A DNA stretch of 64,000 nucleotides from Ephemerocybe angulata (lineage: Eukaryota; Basidiomycota; Agaricomycetes; Agaricales; Psathyrellaceae): the NCBI GenBank assembly GCA_013368325.1, contig JAACJK010000113.1, positions 1 through 64,000 of the forward strand, read 5' to 3'. The translations under genes and the position numbers were made by a program. Within the stretch, counting starts at the first letter, position 1, and each line of letters opens with the position of its first letter. Under the pieces are notes generated by a model that was not told the origin of the DNA, did not search any database, and worked only from the letters and a program-made list of their open reading frames with translations. Shown in pieces: positions 1-9,691 of this stretch.

Positions 1-491
1 ACGGGTATACGAAACGACGAGTGTACATGATAGAAATAGAAGTTGAATAATGATAGGAGAATAGGGATGCATAGGGCGAATGCGCTTAGAATGATGGTAG
101 ATAGGATGAACTAGGATGGTTTGATAGAATAGAAATGATTGTGCATGCGAACGAAGATTCGAAGAAGGGGAGAGTGGACAGAACAAATGGATAAGATCGG
201 AAGCAACTGGGGTCAGATAATGACCTGACCGTTCTAGATGGTCAAACGGAGAGGGAAACGAAGCGAAGGAAGGAAAGGCGTTGAATGGATAGTAAAGGTA
301 CCCCATATGAACTGCTCTGGGGAGATGGAAAAAAAGAGAAGAGAACGAAGTCGCGAAGGAAATGGAAGGAAAGAATGTGCACTCAGACATAACACCTTCC
401 TGGGGTGAGGCTGCCACCATGACCACCGCTGTTCTTCAAAGTGTTTGGGGTGAAGTTGCACCACCGAGCCTTGAGCTTGGACCTGGCGGCT
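1..491. other. Intergenic, 3' flank of the cyclin gene
   Basis: No convincing coding sequence. The stretch is purine-rich on the + strand. The short open frames here (for example 234-464 minus) have no recognisable domain and lie where the cyclin 3' UTR is expected. Confidence 0.5.
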
Positions 492-2572
492 CTAAACTTG
501 GGTCTTCAATCCTCCCCACATACGACTCAGGAATCCTCCGGTAGATCGAGATGCGCCGCTACTTCCAGAGCTAGAAGTTGCCATCTCCTTCGCTAAGGTA
601 CTAGAAGCACCAACCGTTCCGGATCGTGTCCGTCGCGTTGGAGTGGTATCATCTCCCGAAGCAGGATTGAAAGTTCTAGACGACGAGGCGGAGATTGATG
701 AGGAGAAGCCGTGCTCTTGAGTTGACGAGCTAAGAAGATTGGCCGTGGACGACGAAGCCGGAGGAGCGGGATAGGTCGAAGAGCAGGCTGAGAGATGAGG
801 CATCGTTAGACTAGTGTTCATGCCAGATGCGTGGTCAAGACTAGCTTGAGCTTTGGCGAGATGCTCCGCACGGGCGGCAGCAGCGGCGAGGTTGTGGCGC
901 TTGAGAGGCGTCCTCTGAGCATCGTTGAGGTGTCCCACAAGAACCTTCTGAACGGGTTCCCCTGCTTTCCTCGACCGAGCAGTTCGGTTCGTCAGCGGCT
1001 TGATGGTGGTGTTCCTGCTGAGCCCTGTTGATGACCTCAGAGGCCCGAGCAGCAAATGCACCTTCTCCTTCTCCCCTTCTGCCTGATACAGCTCCTGAGA
1101 TATATCCTGAGCGAAACCCGTAGACATTCCTGACCCAGATGTGGACGCAGCCACCCTGACACGAAGGTCTCGCGATCTTTCGTCCTTATCCTCGTCGCTG
1201 AACCACTCGTCTGAAGAACTAGAGGATGAGGAATCGGTATTGTCGGAGACCAGTGCAGTCATTTCGTGAGGGACAGCATCCGAAGATCCAGTGATCGGTG
1301 CTGATGAGTTGGTTGAAAGAGCAGTATACTGGTACATCTGGGGAGGGTTTGGGGCCGGAGGAGGTACGGAGGCCGCCGAAGACGAGGACGAGGACGAGGT
1401 CGAACTCGAAGAAGACAAATGAGCCGTCGACAAGCGCCGGGCGATGACCCTGACAGCGTTCGTTAAGACAGAAGCAGCCGTGGAAGCAGTGGATCCCGCA
1501 GCCGACGTTGAAGAGGTAGCAGTCGTTTGGGGCAAGCAGAGGCCTTTGTTGCTCTTCGGCGATCTTCTTGTCAGCGGCGGCAGAGGGGGGAGGGGTAAGC
1601 AACGATTTCTTCTCCGACTCACGGTCGACTGCAACCTGCAATTTCGCTTGGGCTTGAGCTCGAGCTCGGCCAGCCTTAGAGACCCTGTCGACAGCTTCCG
1701 CTCTAGTTGCACCAGGGTTTTCAGGCATTTGTGCAAGAAATGGCCTAAAGACCTGGAGAACTTCGACTTCGTCGAATCGGAGGTTGTAGTCGAGAAGATA
1801 GAGCAATTGTTTTTCCATGAGATTGACCTCGGCAACGTCGAAGAGGACAGCATAGGTGGCCCAGTGGATATTCTTTGGCGAGGAGTCATTCAAGTATTTC
1901 GCCGTAACTATGAGCGTGGCGAGAAACACTCGATGGCGGGTACACGGCATCCCTTAAGCCAAAACGCGTTTAGCGAGATTAGCGCATGCAGACGAAACTC
2001 AAATGCGCACCTTTCGCCATAGTGGGCAACTTATTCCTCAATCTTTCGAGGTAGACAAGGGTGGTTAAAAGAGTTCCAACCTGTACGTTCGAATGCTTGA
2101 CAAGGCGTAGGATGAAGTTGTTTAACGTAATGAGCGGCGCGCCAGTAGTCGGCGATACTGCATTATTAGAGTTGGAAGGCTTTGATGATTCGCTTGTAAC
2201 CTGCACGCGTCCCTGGGCGTCCTTGAATGTAACCTTGGGTCGATGAGGGGTATTAGGCGGGGTAGGAATGGCGGCCTCAGAGGCTGGGTTGGGACTTGGC
2301 GACCCGCTGGATGACGCATCCCCGTTTCCGGTTGGCTGTCCTGGTTCCGGTTCCCCCTCTATCCGAATGACGGCGGCGGCTTTCCGGGCGATGTATTCTA
2401 TCATCTCCATCGTCACTCGCCTTCCGACGAGGTGTACGAGCCGATTATCATGGGCGGATATGGGAAGAAGCGAGGCTGGGTGCCTCCGTTCGAAAGGGGG
2501 AGGCGGGGCGGGGGGCTTTAAGGGTGCAGCTGGTTCTTCAACAACGGCGATGAGCGGGGAAGAAGACATCAA
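492..2572 (-). CDS. Pcl/Pho80-type cyclin (G1/PHO85-associated cyclin)
   Basis: Probable regulatory subunit of a Pho85-like cyclin-dependent kinase. Inferred exons on the minus strand are 2572-2011, 1952-1623 and 1543-492, giving 647 aa. The cyclin box starts in exon 1 (ILRLVKHSNVQ, LVYLERLRNKLP) and continues after a 58-nt intron with the hallmark run MPCTRHRVFLATLIVTAKYL-NDSSPKN, seen in yeast Pcl1/Pcl2/Pcl9 (family knowledge). The C-terminal half is a long Ser-rich disordered tail with an SSSSSSSSDEWFSDE acidic stretch. The cyclin box and the Ser-rich tail lie in different frames. They join cleanly if a 79-nt intron (1622-1544) is removed, with donor GTGAGT and acceptor CAAAG. The join also makes the total coding length divisible by three. 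A start at 2572 leaves a Pro-rich N-terminus. The family call is secure; the second intron is inferred. Confidence 0.85.
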
Positions 2573-3253
2573 GGGCGGGTGTCTCCAACAGGCAATTCTA
2601 GTCGATGGTGGTTCAGACCGTCCTTCTAAATCTAGGGAAGGAGAAGTGGGATAGTAGGAGTGTGGCGGGCGAGCAGCAATGGTATCCAGAGGTCTGGATG
2701 GGGTCTCTGTCCCGCGGGACGGGGAGGAGGTCGAGAATGGAGCACTAGCGCAGGAGCTCTGAAGCGTTACAGAAAGGGATTAGGATTTGGAGAGGAGAAA
2801 GGATATATGATTCCAGCCTACCGGGCGTGGTTTTGTACTGGTCGATCATCGAAAGGAGGTTGGAATATAGAGACAAACAAGATTCGATCGTCCATGCCGT
2901 GTTCATACCTTTGTCATGACATGGAATATAGCGATTCGTTAGATAGGCTTTAAATCTCAGACAAAGACTAACCTGGCGGGAGGAGGACGTCGTGGTTAGT
3001 AGAAGAAATGATGGACGCGTGCCCGTAAATTGCTTTCAATTAGGGGCTTGGGACCCAGGCGGCAAAAGCGCCCGACGCACGTGAGTTTGATTCGTAGAAT
3101 TAGACGCCGGGGCACGTGATCGCGTAACAGGAAATCGTACGACGGGAACTTTTTCTCAGAGTCTCAGAGAAGGACGGAATCAAAACAAATTGGTGTTGGC
3201 AGACTTGTTCTCGTTCCACTACCATCCCGCCTATTCTCCCATCCTTCTTGGCC
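2573..3253. promoter_or_regulatory. Divergent intergenic region, cyclin / ERG2
   Basis: A 681-bp head-to-head spacer that must contain the promoters of the minus-strand cyclin and the plus-strand ERG2. A short CT-rich tract lies just upstream of the ERG2 ATG (around 3220-3250). No clear TATA box is seen for ERG2. The small frames at 2660-2953 and 3100-3324 have no supporting signals. Confidence 0.4.
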
Positions 3254-4081
3254 ATGGTCTCCTCCAAGAAGTCGCCCACGACACCCGCTACGAAGTCAGC
3301 GCAGTCTGCAGGGAGCTGCATCATGCGCTGGGTAACGCGCTTAACCGTTCTCGGCGTCTTTATTGCCCTCGCTGGCTACCTCGATGCTATTAAGGCACGT
3401 ATGGCAGAAAGCTCTTTCTTCTCATTGAGCCTAACGTCTATTCTAGGATCGGTGGTATGTCTTCGAGCCCAAAGCCCTGCACGAGCTGGCTCAATCCGCC
3501 ATTGCCGCCAACCCTGACGACACCTCTGGAATGATTAACTATATCGTCAAAAACCTCACAGAAACATACCCTGTCACCCAAATCCGACTCAATCCCGACG
3601 TGAACGAATGGATGTTCAACAACGCTGGCGGAGCTATGGGCGCTATGTACATCATCCATGCCAGCATTACAGAGTACCTCATCATCTTCGGAACTCCTCT
3701 GGCACAGAGGGCCACACCGGCTTGCACACAGCCGACGACTACTTCCATATCCTCGTTGGAGAGCAGTGGGCGTTCGCACCTGGTGCTTTGGAGCTCGAGA
3801 GATACCCTGCCGGTTCCGTGCACGTCCTCCCTCGGTTCACCGCCAAGCAGTACAAGATGCACGAAGGCTGCTTTGCTCTTGAGTATGCCCGAGGTACGCT
3901 TGCGTTTTCCATCATGCCTCTTGTAATATAGACTAAAGATGTTTTAGGATGGATCCCTCTCATGCTGCCTTTCGGTTTCGCTGACACTGTCACGTCGACC
4001 CTCGATTTACCTACCTTTGGCCGAACCGCTTGGATCACTGGAAGAGAAATGCTCTACAATCTTCTCATTGGAAAGATCTAA
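3254..4081 (+). CDS. ERG2: C-8 sterol isomerase ERG2 (sigma-1-receptor family), frame broken once
   Basis: Converts fecosterol to episterol in ergosterol synthesis at the ER membrane. Exons are 3254-3394, 3447-3893 and 3948-4081. A single N-terminal hydrophobic segment ([18 protein letters not shown]) is followed by the family core: [54 protein letters not shown], and the C-terminal [19 protein letters not shown]. Intron 1 (3395-3446) only keeps frame if it uses a GC donor (AAG|GCACGT). At 3700/3701, inside the conserved FGTP-L-GTEGHTG run, the frame slips by one missing base. With that base restored the protein would be about 240 aa, the usual fungal length, and the summed exons become a multiple of three. 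ERG2 identity is firm. Whether the slip is a sequencing deletion or a real lesion cannot be told from the sequence. Confidence 0.9.
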
Positions 4082-4359
4082 TTATGATTTATGCCCGATA
4101 TTTATACCATTTACGAATCCTAGACTAATGCTAAGCATGATGGTTAACGAGTTGCTACTGCCAAGACGGCAGATCCTGAGTATTCCGTTGGACATCCTTG
4201 CTTCGAAGAGAGCGTCGGGACCTCAGAAAGTAGAGAAGGTACTGTTACATACAAGAGTAAACGATCCTACTATATAGTTTGTTCAGGTCCAAGCCACAAA
4301 GCGGACAATTCTAGGCCGATAACATACAGATAGATAAAGCAGAGGTACCAAACTTCACC

Positions 4360-5808
4360 TCACTCCTTCTTCGCCTTGGGCGCCTTAGATTTCGCAAAAC
4401 CAGTCCCGAGAGTATATCCCAATGTCCCAACAAAACCAACGCCGCCCCAGTCCACAGCATCCGTTCATCAACCTTCGGGGGCACCCTCTCCCTCGCAGCT
4501 ACTTCATTCACCCCAAGCACAAGTTCACCACATCCCCCGCCCTCTCCCACGCCCATGACCCCAACTCACTCTGCTCCACCACACTCCGCACGCCCAGGAA
4601 CTCAGAAGCACGGTCCGCCAGCACCCGCCCTTTGAGGCTGATTACCAGACTGACTGCCTTGCGCACGACGAGGATGAGGGTCACGGTGAGGTTGCTCACC
4701 CGCGTTGTGAGCCTGTGCACGCCCGAGACGCATAGGAGCTGCGTGAGGGTGTTCATGAGGAGGGGATATACGCTCTGGGGAGAGATAGGTTGAGGTTTAC
4801 GGTCTCCTTCGGTGTCCAGTCCATCGAGGATGTCGTAATCTTCACATCATCTATTTCTGGCGGCGTTGTGGCCGAATTGAAGAAAAGAATACTGTTACGC
4901 CGGAAGGTTGGGGGGATGAGGAAGTCGAGGGAGGGGAGGCTGAATGGGGGAGGGATGGTTGGGGATGACAGTCCCAGGGAGGGGAAGAGCGAGCTCAAGG
5001 TCGATGGAGGGAGTGGGACTGGAACCGACACTTCCAACCTCGGAGAGGTTTCGTTGATCGCAGTTATCTGGGACTTGATCTCTGGGAAGAGCGGTGCGAA
5101 CATAGGTAGACCCAGAAAGTGGAGGTAGAACATGGACTCCCGCCATGTCTGCTCCTTCCCGGTTCCGGGTGTGGAGGGCCCGCCGTAGGTCCTGTAGGTC
5201 CACTCCTGGAGGAGACCTAGGAAGCCCGAGAAGACGAGTGCTGCGGAGAGAATTCCGATACCTGAGAGGTAGGTCCGGAGCTCAGAGGAGGCCGAGGCCT
5301 TTGAGGTAGAGGGCTGCTTTGCCCGACAGTGTCGTCAGAGCCACACCGACTGTGACCAGGAATACTGAGAGGACCTGGGTAACATGTACCTGGAGGAGAA
5401 GATTGAGCAAGTTGCCAGTGATATTTGGATGGACACGTACCTCTTCTTCGCGATTAACCAACCAAAGATCATGCTCACAACCAGACCTCCGCTCCGAAAT
5501 ATGATGTGCACCGGCATGGGATGCGGTACCCAAACGCTGCATTGTTAAGCAGCGAGATCAGGTAGAACAGGGACACCTGTCCAAGGTACGGCAGTAACGG
5601 GATTTGCGAGGTTTCAGACGAGGTCCAAGCCACGTCCATCTGACGTGCTCAGGTGCCCATGCAGCGCATTATCAGGAATTGGAGAAATGTATGAGAGACC
5701 CGAAATGTGGGTACGTCAGCGTCAGGTGTTCGAGAGTCAGGGCATTGGCACAGCAGCCTCCAAGATGAGCGAAAGGGTAGTTGCCCAGGAGGAGAGAGCG
5801 GTAAGCAT
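4360..5808 (-). CDS. UDP-GlcNAc/UDP-xylose transporter (YEA4/SLC35B4 family), multiply frame-disrupted
   Basis: A Golgi/ER multi-spanning nucleotide-sugar antiporter of the SLC35B4 family. The product can be followed from an ATG at 5808 to a KKE-stop at 4360, but only by moving between frames. Family blocks in order: LGGCCANALTLEHLTL; LFYLISLLNNAAFGYRIP; MPVHIIFRSGGLVVSMIFGW; a 51-nt intron at 5440-5390; TQVLSVFLVTVGVALTTLS; GIGILSAALVFSGFLGLLQ; FYLHFLGLPMFAPLF; MNTLTQLLCVSGVHRLTTR; LTVTLILVVRKAVSLVIS. At least seven single-base losses are needed, often where a doubled base would be expected (near 5760, 5690, 5665, 5520, 5385, 5320 and 4415). Coding similarity persists between breaks and few missense changes are obvious. 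That favours sequence deletions over old pseudogene decay, but a pseudogene is not excluded. Confidence 0.75.
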
Positions 5809-6486
5809 GGTAGAAAGGTGGTGTATAGTTCAGCAATCCATGAGGTTTAAGAAGCTAAAACATAGCTCTCGACGCGCCGAGATATTGGAGTCGGAACACG
5901 TTGCCGTCGCGCCTTTAGGGGTAATTCACTTTCCCACGATTCAATTCGCGACCGGCCCGCTCCTCACAGTCGTTCCCTTTCAGGCGCTCATGTACGTTTT
6001 GACTTCCCAGGAGAAACTAGCTATTCTCGCGCTTTGCGACCTCTGGAGAGGACGAAACTCAAGACTCAGCGCAAAGGCTTGGTATTCTGTTTCAAATTGC
6101 CACGTCAGAGTGGGAGCCAACCTGGGTTTGCGAAACTCTAGTGCAGCTCTAGCCTTCTAGGCTCTCTCAACCGCTCTACTTACTGCGGATGTACAAACAC
6201 ATATGCTCTAGAGGACTCTAAACAGCTGAACAGGTGGGATAACTCTCATCGAGTGGCAGCCAGCTTTACTCGGCAACAAGGCTTTGCGTCTGCTGGCTGG
6301 TGTTGCTTTGTCTGCTTTCCCTTATTGGGTCACTCGCAACTGCGACAGGGCACACAATGCATACCACTTACAGGAAGTACCGAGCTCGAGCAAAGCGATG
6401 TTTAACTGGTATAAATATCCCTTCTACCTTCTCCCTGCTCTTACTCCTCAAACCTTTTCACTGGGCGCTGCCAACCTCGTCCCATC
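5809..6486. other. Intergenic, transporter / HMG-box gene 1 promoter region
   Basis: Divergent spacer between the transporter and the first HMG-box gene. It contains a TATA-like element (listed separately) and CT-rich sequence just before the HMG start. The 171-aa frame at 5645-6160 is the antisense of the transporter N-terminus and continues into this spacer without domain support. Confidence 0.4.
6410..6417 (+). promoter_or_regulatory. TATA box of HMG-box gene 1
   Basis: TATAAATA lies 70 nt upstream of the HMG-box gene 1 ATG, followed by a CT-rich stretch, the usual fungal core-promoter arrangement. Confidence 0.6.
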
Positions 6487-7401
6487 ATGCCAGCAGAGCG
6501 AACGCGCAAGGTGCCGTCTCGGGCGTCCCACCCGCTCGCTTCTACCCCGGAAATTCGTTCGACTGCATCGAACGCTGTCTTCGGTCATACTGCACCAGGG
6601 GTGCTGGACCTCCACGCCCTTCAGGTCACGGATAAGCCAAGCCTTTTTGACCTCTCGTCACTAGATTCTCCGGACACAATCGGACTACCGGAGGGTCGGA
6701 AACGCAACGGCGATATGAAGAAACCCCCGAACCACTTCATCGTATTCCGCGCATTGGCGACCAGAAAGCTGTCAAAGGAGCAGGCTGGTAAACTTGTTAT
6801 GGGAATTTCAACTGCCGTTAGCACAATCTGGAACTGCCTCACAGAAGCTGAAAAGCAACCGTTCATACGACGCGCGGGAGAGCTCAAGAATCTGCACGAA
6901 AGGGAGTGCGCTTTCAAGCGAGATGTGAAACAGGTTGAGGCCCCCTCTTCTACTCCGACAACGGACACACACGAACCCTCGTTCGATATATCTTCCTTTT
7001 GGAATCATGCTGAATCTCCTGCGGGACACTCTTCCTATCCCACTCCTTGGCTGGCCTCACACCATAATCCGGCTCAGGTGGGGATGACCCTGAGCGAAAC
7101 CTGGGACTCAGGACCTCATGAAGTACCCCCACACAACACCAAAGCGACTTCATCTGATCAGCCCATGGATGAGTCTGACGCGAAGCCTTTTGCGGATGAT
7201 TCTACGAGCAGTGGGGACTCCACTGTCTATGTACCAAAAATTTTATACGGCGGGGAAGCGCCCTCTGGCGCTTCGACCTCCATGGGCGCCTACTGGTATC
7301 CGACGGAGAACTCGGCCTTCCTGTTCCCGGTCCGTACTCAAGAAGCCTCCGGCTTGAGCACCTGGGGATATGATGAGCTCATGGGATTTGAGGCGCATTA
7401 A
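6487..7401 (+). CDS. HMG-box protein 1 (MATA_HMG-like), single exon
   Basis: An intact 304-aa frame with no intron. An HMG-like box spans about residues 77-145. It opens KKPPNHFIVFRALATRKL, continues ISTAVSTIWNCLTEAEKQPF and ends RRAGELKNLHE, matching the pattern PPN-FI-FR ... W ... EK-PF ... A ... H of fungal mating-type-like HMG boxes. Flanking regions are Ser/Pro/Thr-rich and look disordered. The C-terminus is aromatic (YWYPTENSAF, STWGYDELMG), which may be an activation region (inference). It is one of four HMG-box genes between 6.5 and 29.5 kb, all divergent in sequence. Likely a nuclear DNA-binding regulator; the target and any link to mating are unknown. No homeodomain, pheromone or receptor gene is nearby. 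Confidence 0.8.
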   Translation: MPAERTRKVPSRASHPLASTPEIRSTASNAVFGHTAPGVLDLHALQVTDKPSLFDLSSLDSPDTIGLPEGRKRNGDMKKPPNHFIVFRALATRKLSKEQAGKLVMGISTAVSTIWNCLTEAEKQPFIRRAGELKNLHERECAFKRDVKQVEAPSSTPTTDTHEPSFDISSFWNHAESPAGHSSYPTPWLASHHNPAQVGMTLSETWDSGPHEVPPHNTKATSSDQPMDESDAKPFADDSTSSGDSTVYVPKILYGGEAPSGASTSMGAYWYPTENSAFLFPVRTQEASGLSTWGYDELMGFEAH

Positions 7402-7931
7402 CATGGGAGTCTGCCTTGAGGTCTCCTTAGGTTTTACTTTGGTTTTATCGCGAACCGGTTTGGGCATTTGGAATCATGGATGATGGATATGTAGACATAA
7501 TTTTAATTGCATTAAAACTTCAGGATGACTTATAGACAAGTTTAGGTATACATCAGAGCCCAAATCTTCACATTCTGCAGCCTCAGCTGTTGGTGGAGGA
7601 CACGTTTGACAAAGGTACGACGAGGAAGGTAAGACGAAGTTCCTGACCGTGTGAAAATTTCCGCCGTGAGTGATGGCGAGTCCGATCGGAGAGACCGTGA
7701 CGTTGAACGTTGAGCTTGAAGTTGCTTGCTCCTCACCGACCCGGGGGTCACAACTTGTCCTCCGTGCTATTTGGTGAGCGCTGTTTACAGTGACAGTGCC
7801 ATGGGTACTAAACTACTACAAGTGTTGTGGCAGGTTCTGACAAACTCACTAACAGCTATCCTCCCCGAGATCATTGGTGCCTAATTTCCAGCTGCTTTCT
7901 TCCTTCGACGTCGGACCAAGATCACCTCGCG
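7402..7931. other. Intergenic, HMG-box gene 1 / F-box gene 1
   Basis: About 530 bp between two + strand genes. Nothing recognisable beyond the expected HMG 3' UTR and F-box promoter. Confidence 0.4.
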
Positions 7932-9423
7932 ATGCAGAGACAAGCGTCTGCCACAGCCCGTGGACTAATTATCGCAGACTTCTCGCCTGAGATTCTCGCC
8001 ATAATCTTTGCGCTCGCGTTGGTCGACACTCCCGGCGACCCTGCCACGTTGGGGAGGATCGCCACCGTCTGCACGCAGTGGAAGAACGTCCTATACTCGC
8101 ATCCCCGGTTTTGGACGAGCCTTCGACTGTCCCTTCGCGCGTCTCGCAAGTAGCAGCTCGGCCCGCGTACTTGGACCGATGGTTTGAACGGTCCGGGAAC
8201 CTCCCCCTCTCCTTGGACATCACCACCAACCACTCGATATCCGCTCGCGACAATCCAAGGCTCTTCGTTGACAGCGTCGTGAACATCTCGAGATGGGAAA
8301 CAATGATCTTTAGAACGCAACCCAGCTCAAACATCCACGAGTCATGGATCCATTCCTTACTCGTACAAGCGAGCATGGTGGAGGATGAGCCTGCTTGGCC
8401 AAACCTCCGTTCTCTCGAAATCAGGACAGACCGAGCTCGATTCCGGGAGTACATGTCCCTTGCACCCCTCATTCTCATTGCACCTGCCCTCGAACGCCTT
8501 CATGTGCATCTTGAAAGGATCATGGACCCATACTTCATGCGAAAGCCATTCGTCAACATGAAGCAACTCAGGCATCTGACAATCGATGCGCACATTCATT
8601 GGAAGGATGGACTCGACCTCAAGTTCTATCTCCTCGTCTTCTCCCTTGGCGTACACCTGGAATCGTTGACGATAAAGGACTATCATGAGTGCTGCGGTGA
8701 CGACGCGCCGGATTTTCCTTCACCCACACCCTTTGGCATACTTTCATCGCTTCGCCACCTCGAGATCTGGGACAACGCTCAGACACGGCATTGTCTTCAA
8801 AGGTCGAATTTTCCCGCCCTTAGTTCCCTTTCACTCCACGCGTCCGATGACTGCAGCATCTGGGAGGGAAATGTTGTCGACCCATCCCTCTCTGCCGTCG
8901 TGCTGGGCCTCATCAAGCGGTCTGGCTGCCGACTAAAAAGGGTCAGTACGTCCAACACAACCCTTTTCGACGAACCTCCTGCCTGGGAAATGCCAATGGG
9001 TCTACTTCACGCCTTGGACACCGTTGAAGAGCTGGGTCTTTCTATAGCATGGATACTGTAACGCCAGCCGAGGGCCTTGCGGGCGAAGTCATATGGGCGC
9101 TTTCAGGTGTTCGCGAATTCCTTCCATTCCCAGCACTCAAGAAGGTGCTGTGTGCGACACCTCGTCAGACGCTATCACACTCTGGGACGTCAAAAGCGCT
9201 TGTTCCTCCTTTTAAGGCATTTGTAGAGGATCCGAGAAGATGGGGGAACAGGAACTTCGAGGGTGTGCTGGAATCAGCCAAAACTACTCAGCCAAGGGGA
9301 GAGTTTCCACTGGAGTCAGCAAAGCTTGTTATCAATGAGAAGGATGATACAACGACAATTTTATACCACCTGGATATGCTACAAGGATCCAGGGAATTTG
9401 ACCCGCACGCTTCTATTTCGTAG
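7932..9423 (+). CDS. F-box protein 1 with leucine-rich C-terminus, two apparent frameshifts
   Basis: Predicted substrate adaptor of an SCF ubiquitin ligase. The N-terminus carries the Agaricomycete F-box pattern (FSPEILAIIFALALVD ... ATVCTQWKNVLYSHPRFWTSL), followed by LRR-like sequence (YLDRWFERSGNLPLSL, ALERLHVHLERI, LRHLTIDAHIHW, LSSLRHLEIWD, FVEDPRRWGNRNF). It is a paralogue of the next gene: both have FWT ... RWF ... NLPL and a C-terminal DPRRW. The frame breaks near 8150 (after SLRASRK) and near 9050 (after LGLSIAW). Each break is equivalent to one lost base, and no intron of reasonable size fits either. The start at 7932 is the last ATG before the F-box. Either a decaying paralogue or two sequence deletions. 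Confidence 0.7.
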
Positions 9424-9691
9424 TCGGTACCACCCATCTCGAGCGTCAATTTGATGCAGTTGAACGCTCACAACTTTGAGCTCTGCAGCTTTCCCTAAAT
9501 TACAGGTCTGTAAGTAAGAAGTTTAAGGAAATCAATCCCTACGACGGCCACTGCAGAATCACCTGGTCGCTCAGAGTCCGAGGACGTTGATGGGACTACA
9601 GCTAATAGCCCCGGTTGTCGAACAATGAATTCGAATCGAACCTCTTCTTCAGCAACCACCAACATCGCGAATACGCTCTGCGAGGCACCGA

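Noticed and set aside
5645..6160. 171-aa open frame on the + strand
   Set aside because: Antisense to the N-terminal part of the transporter gene. It has no domain and no splice or promoter support.
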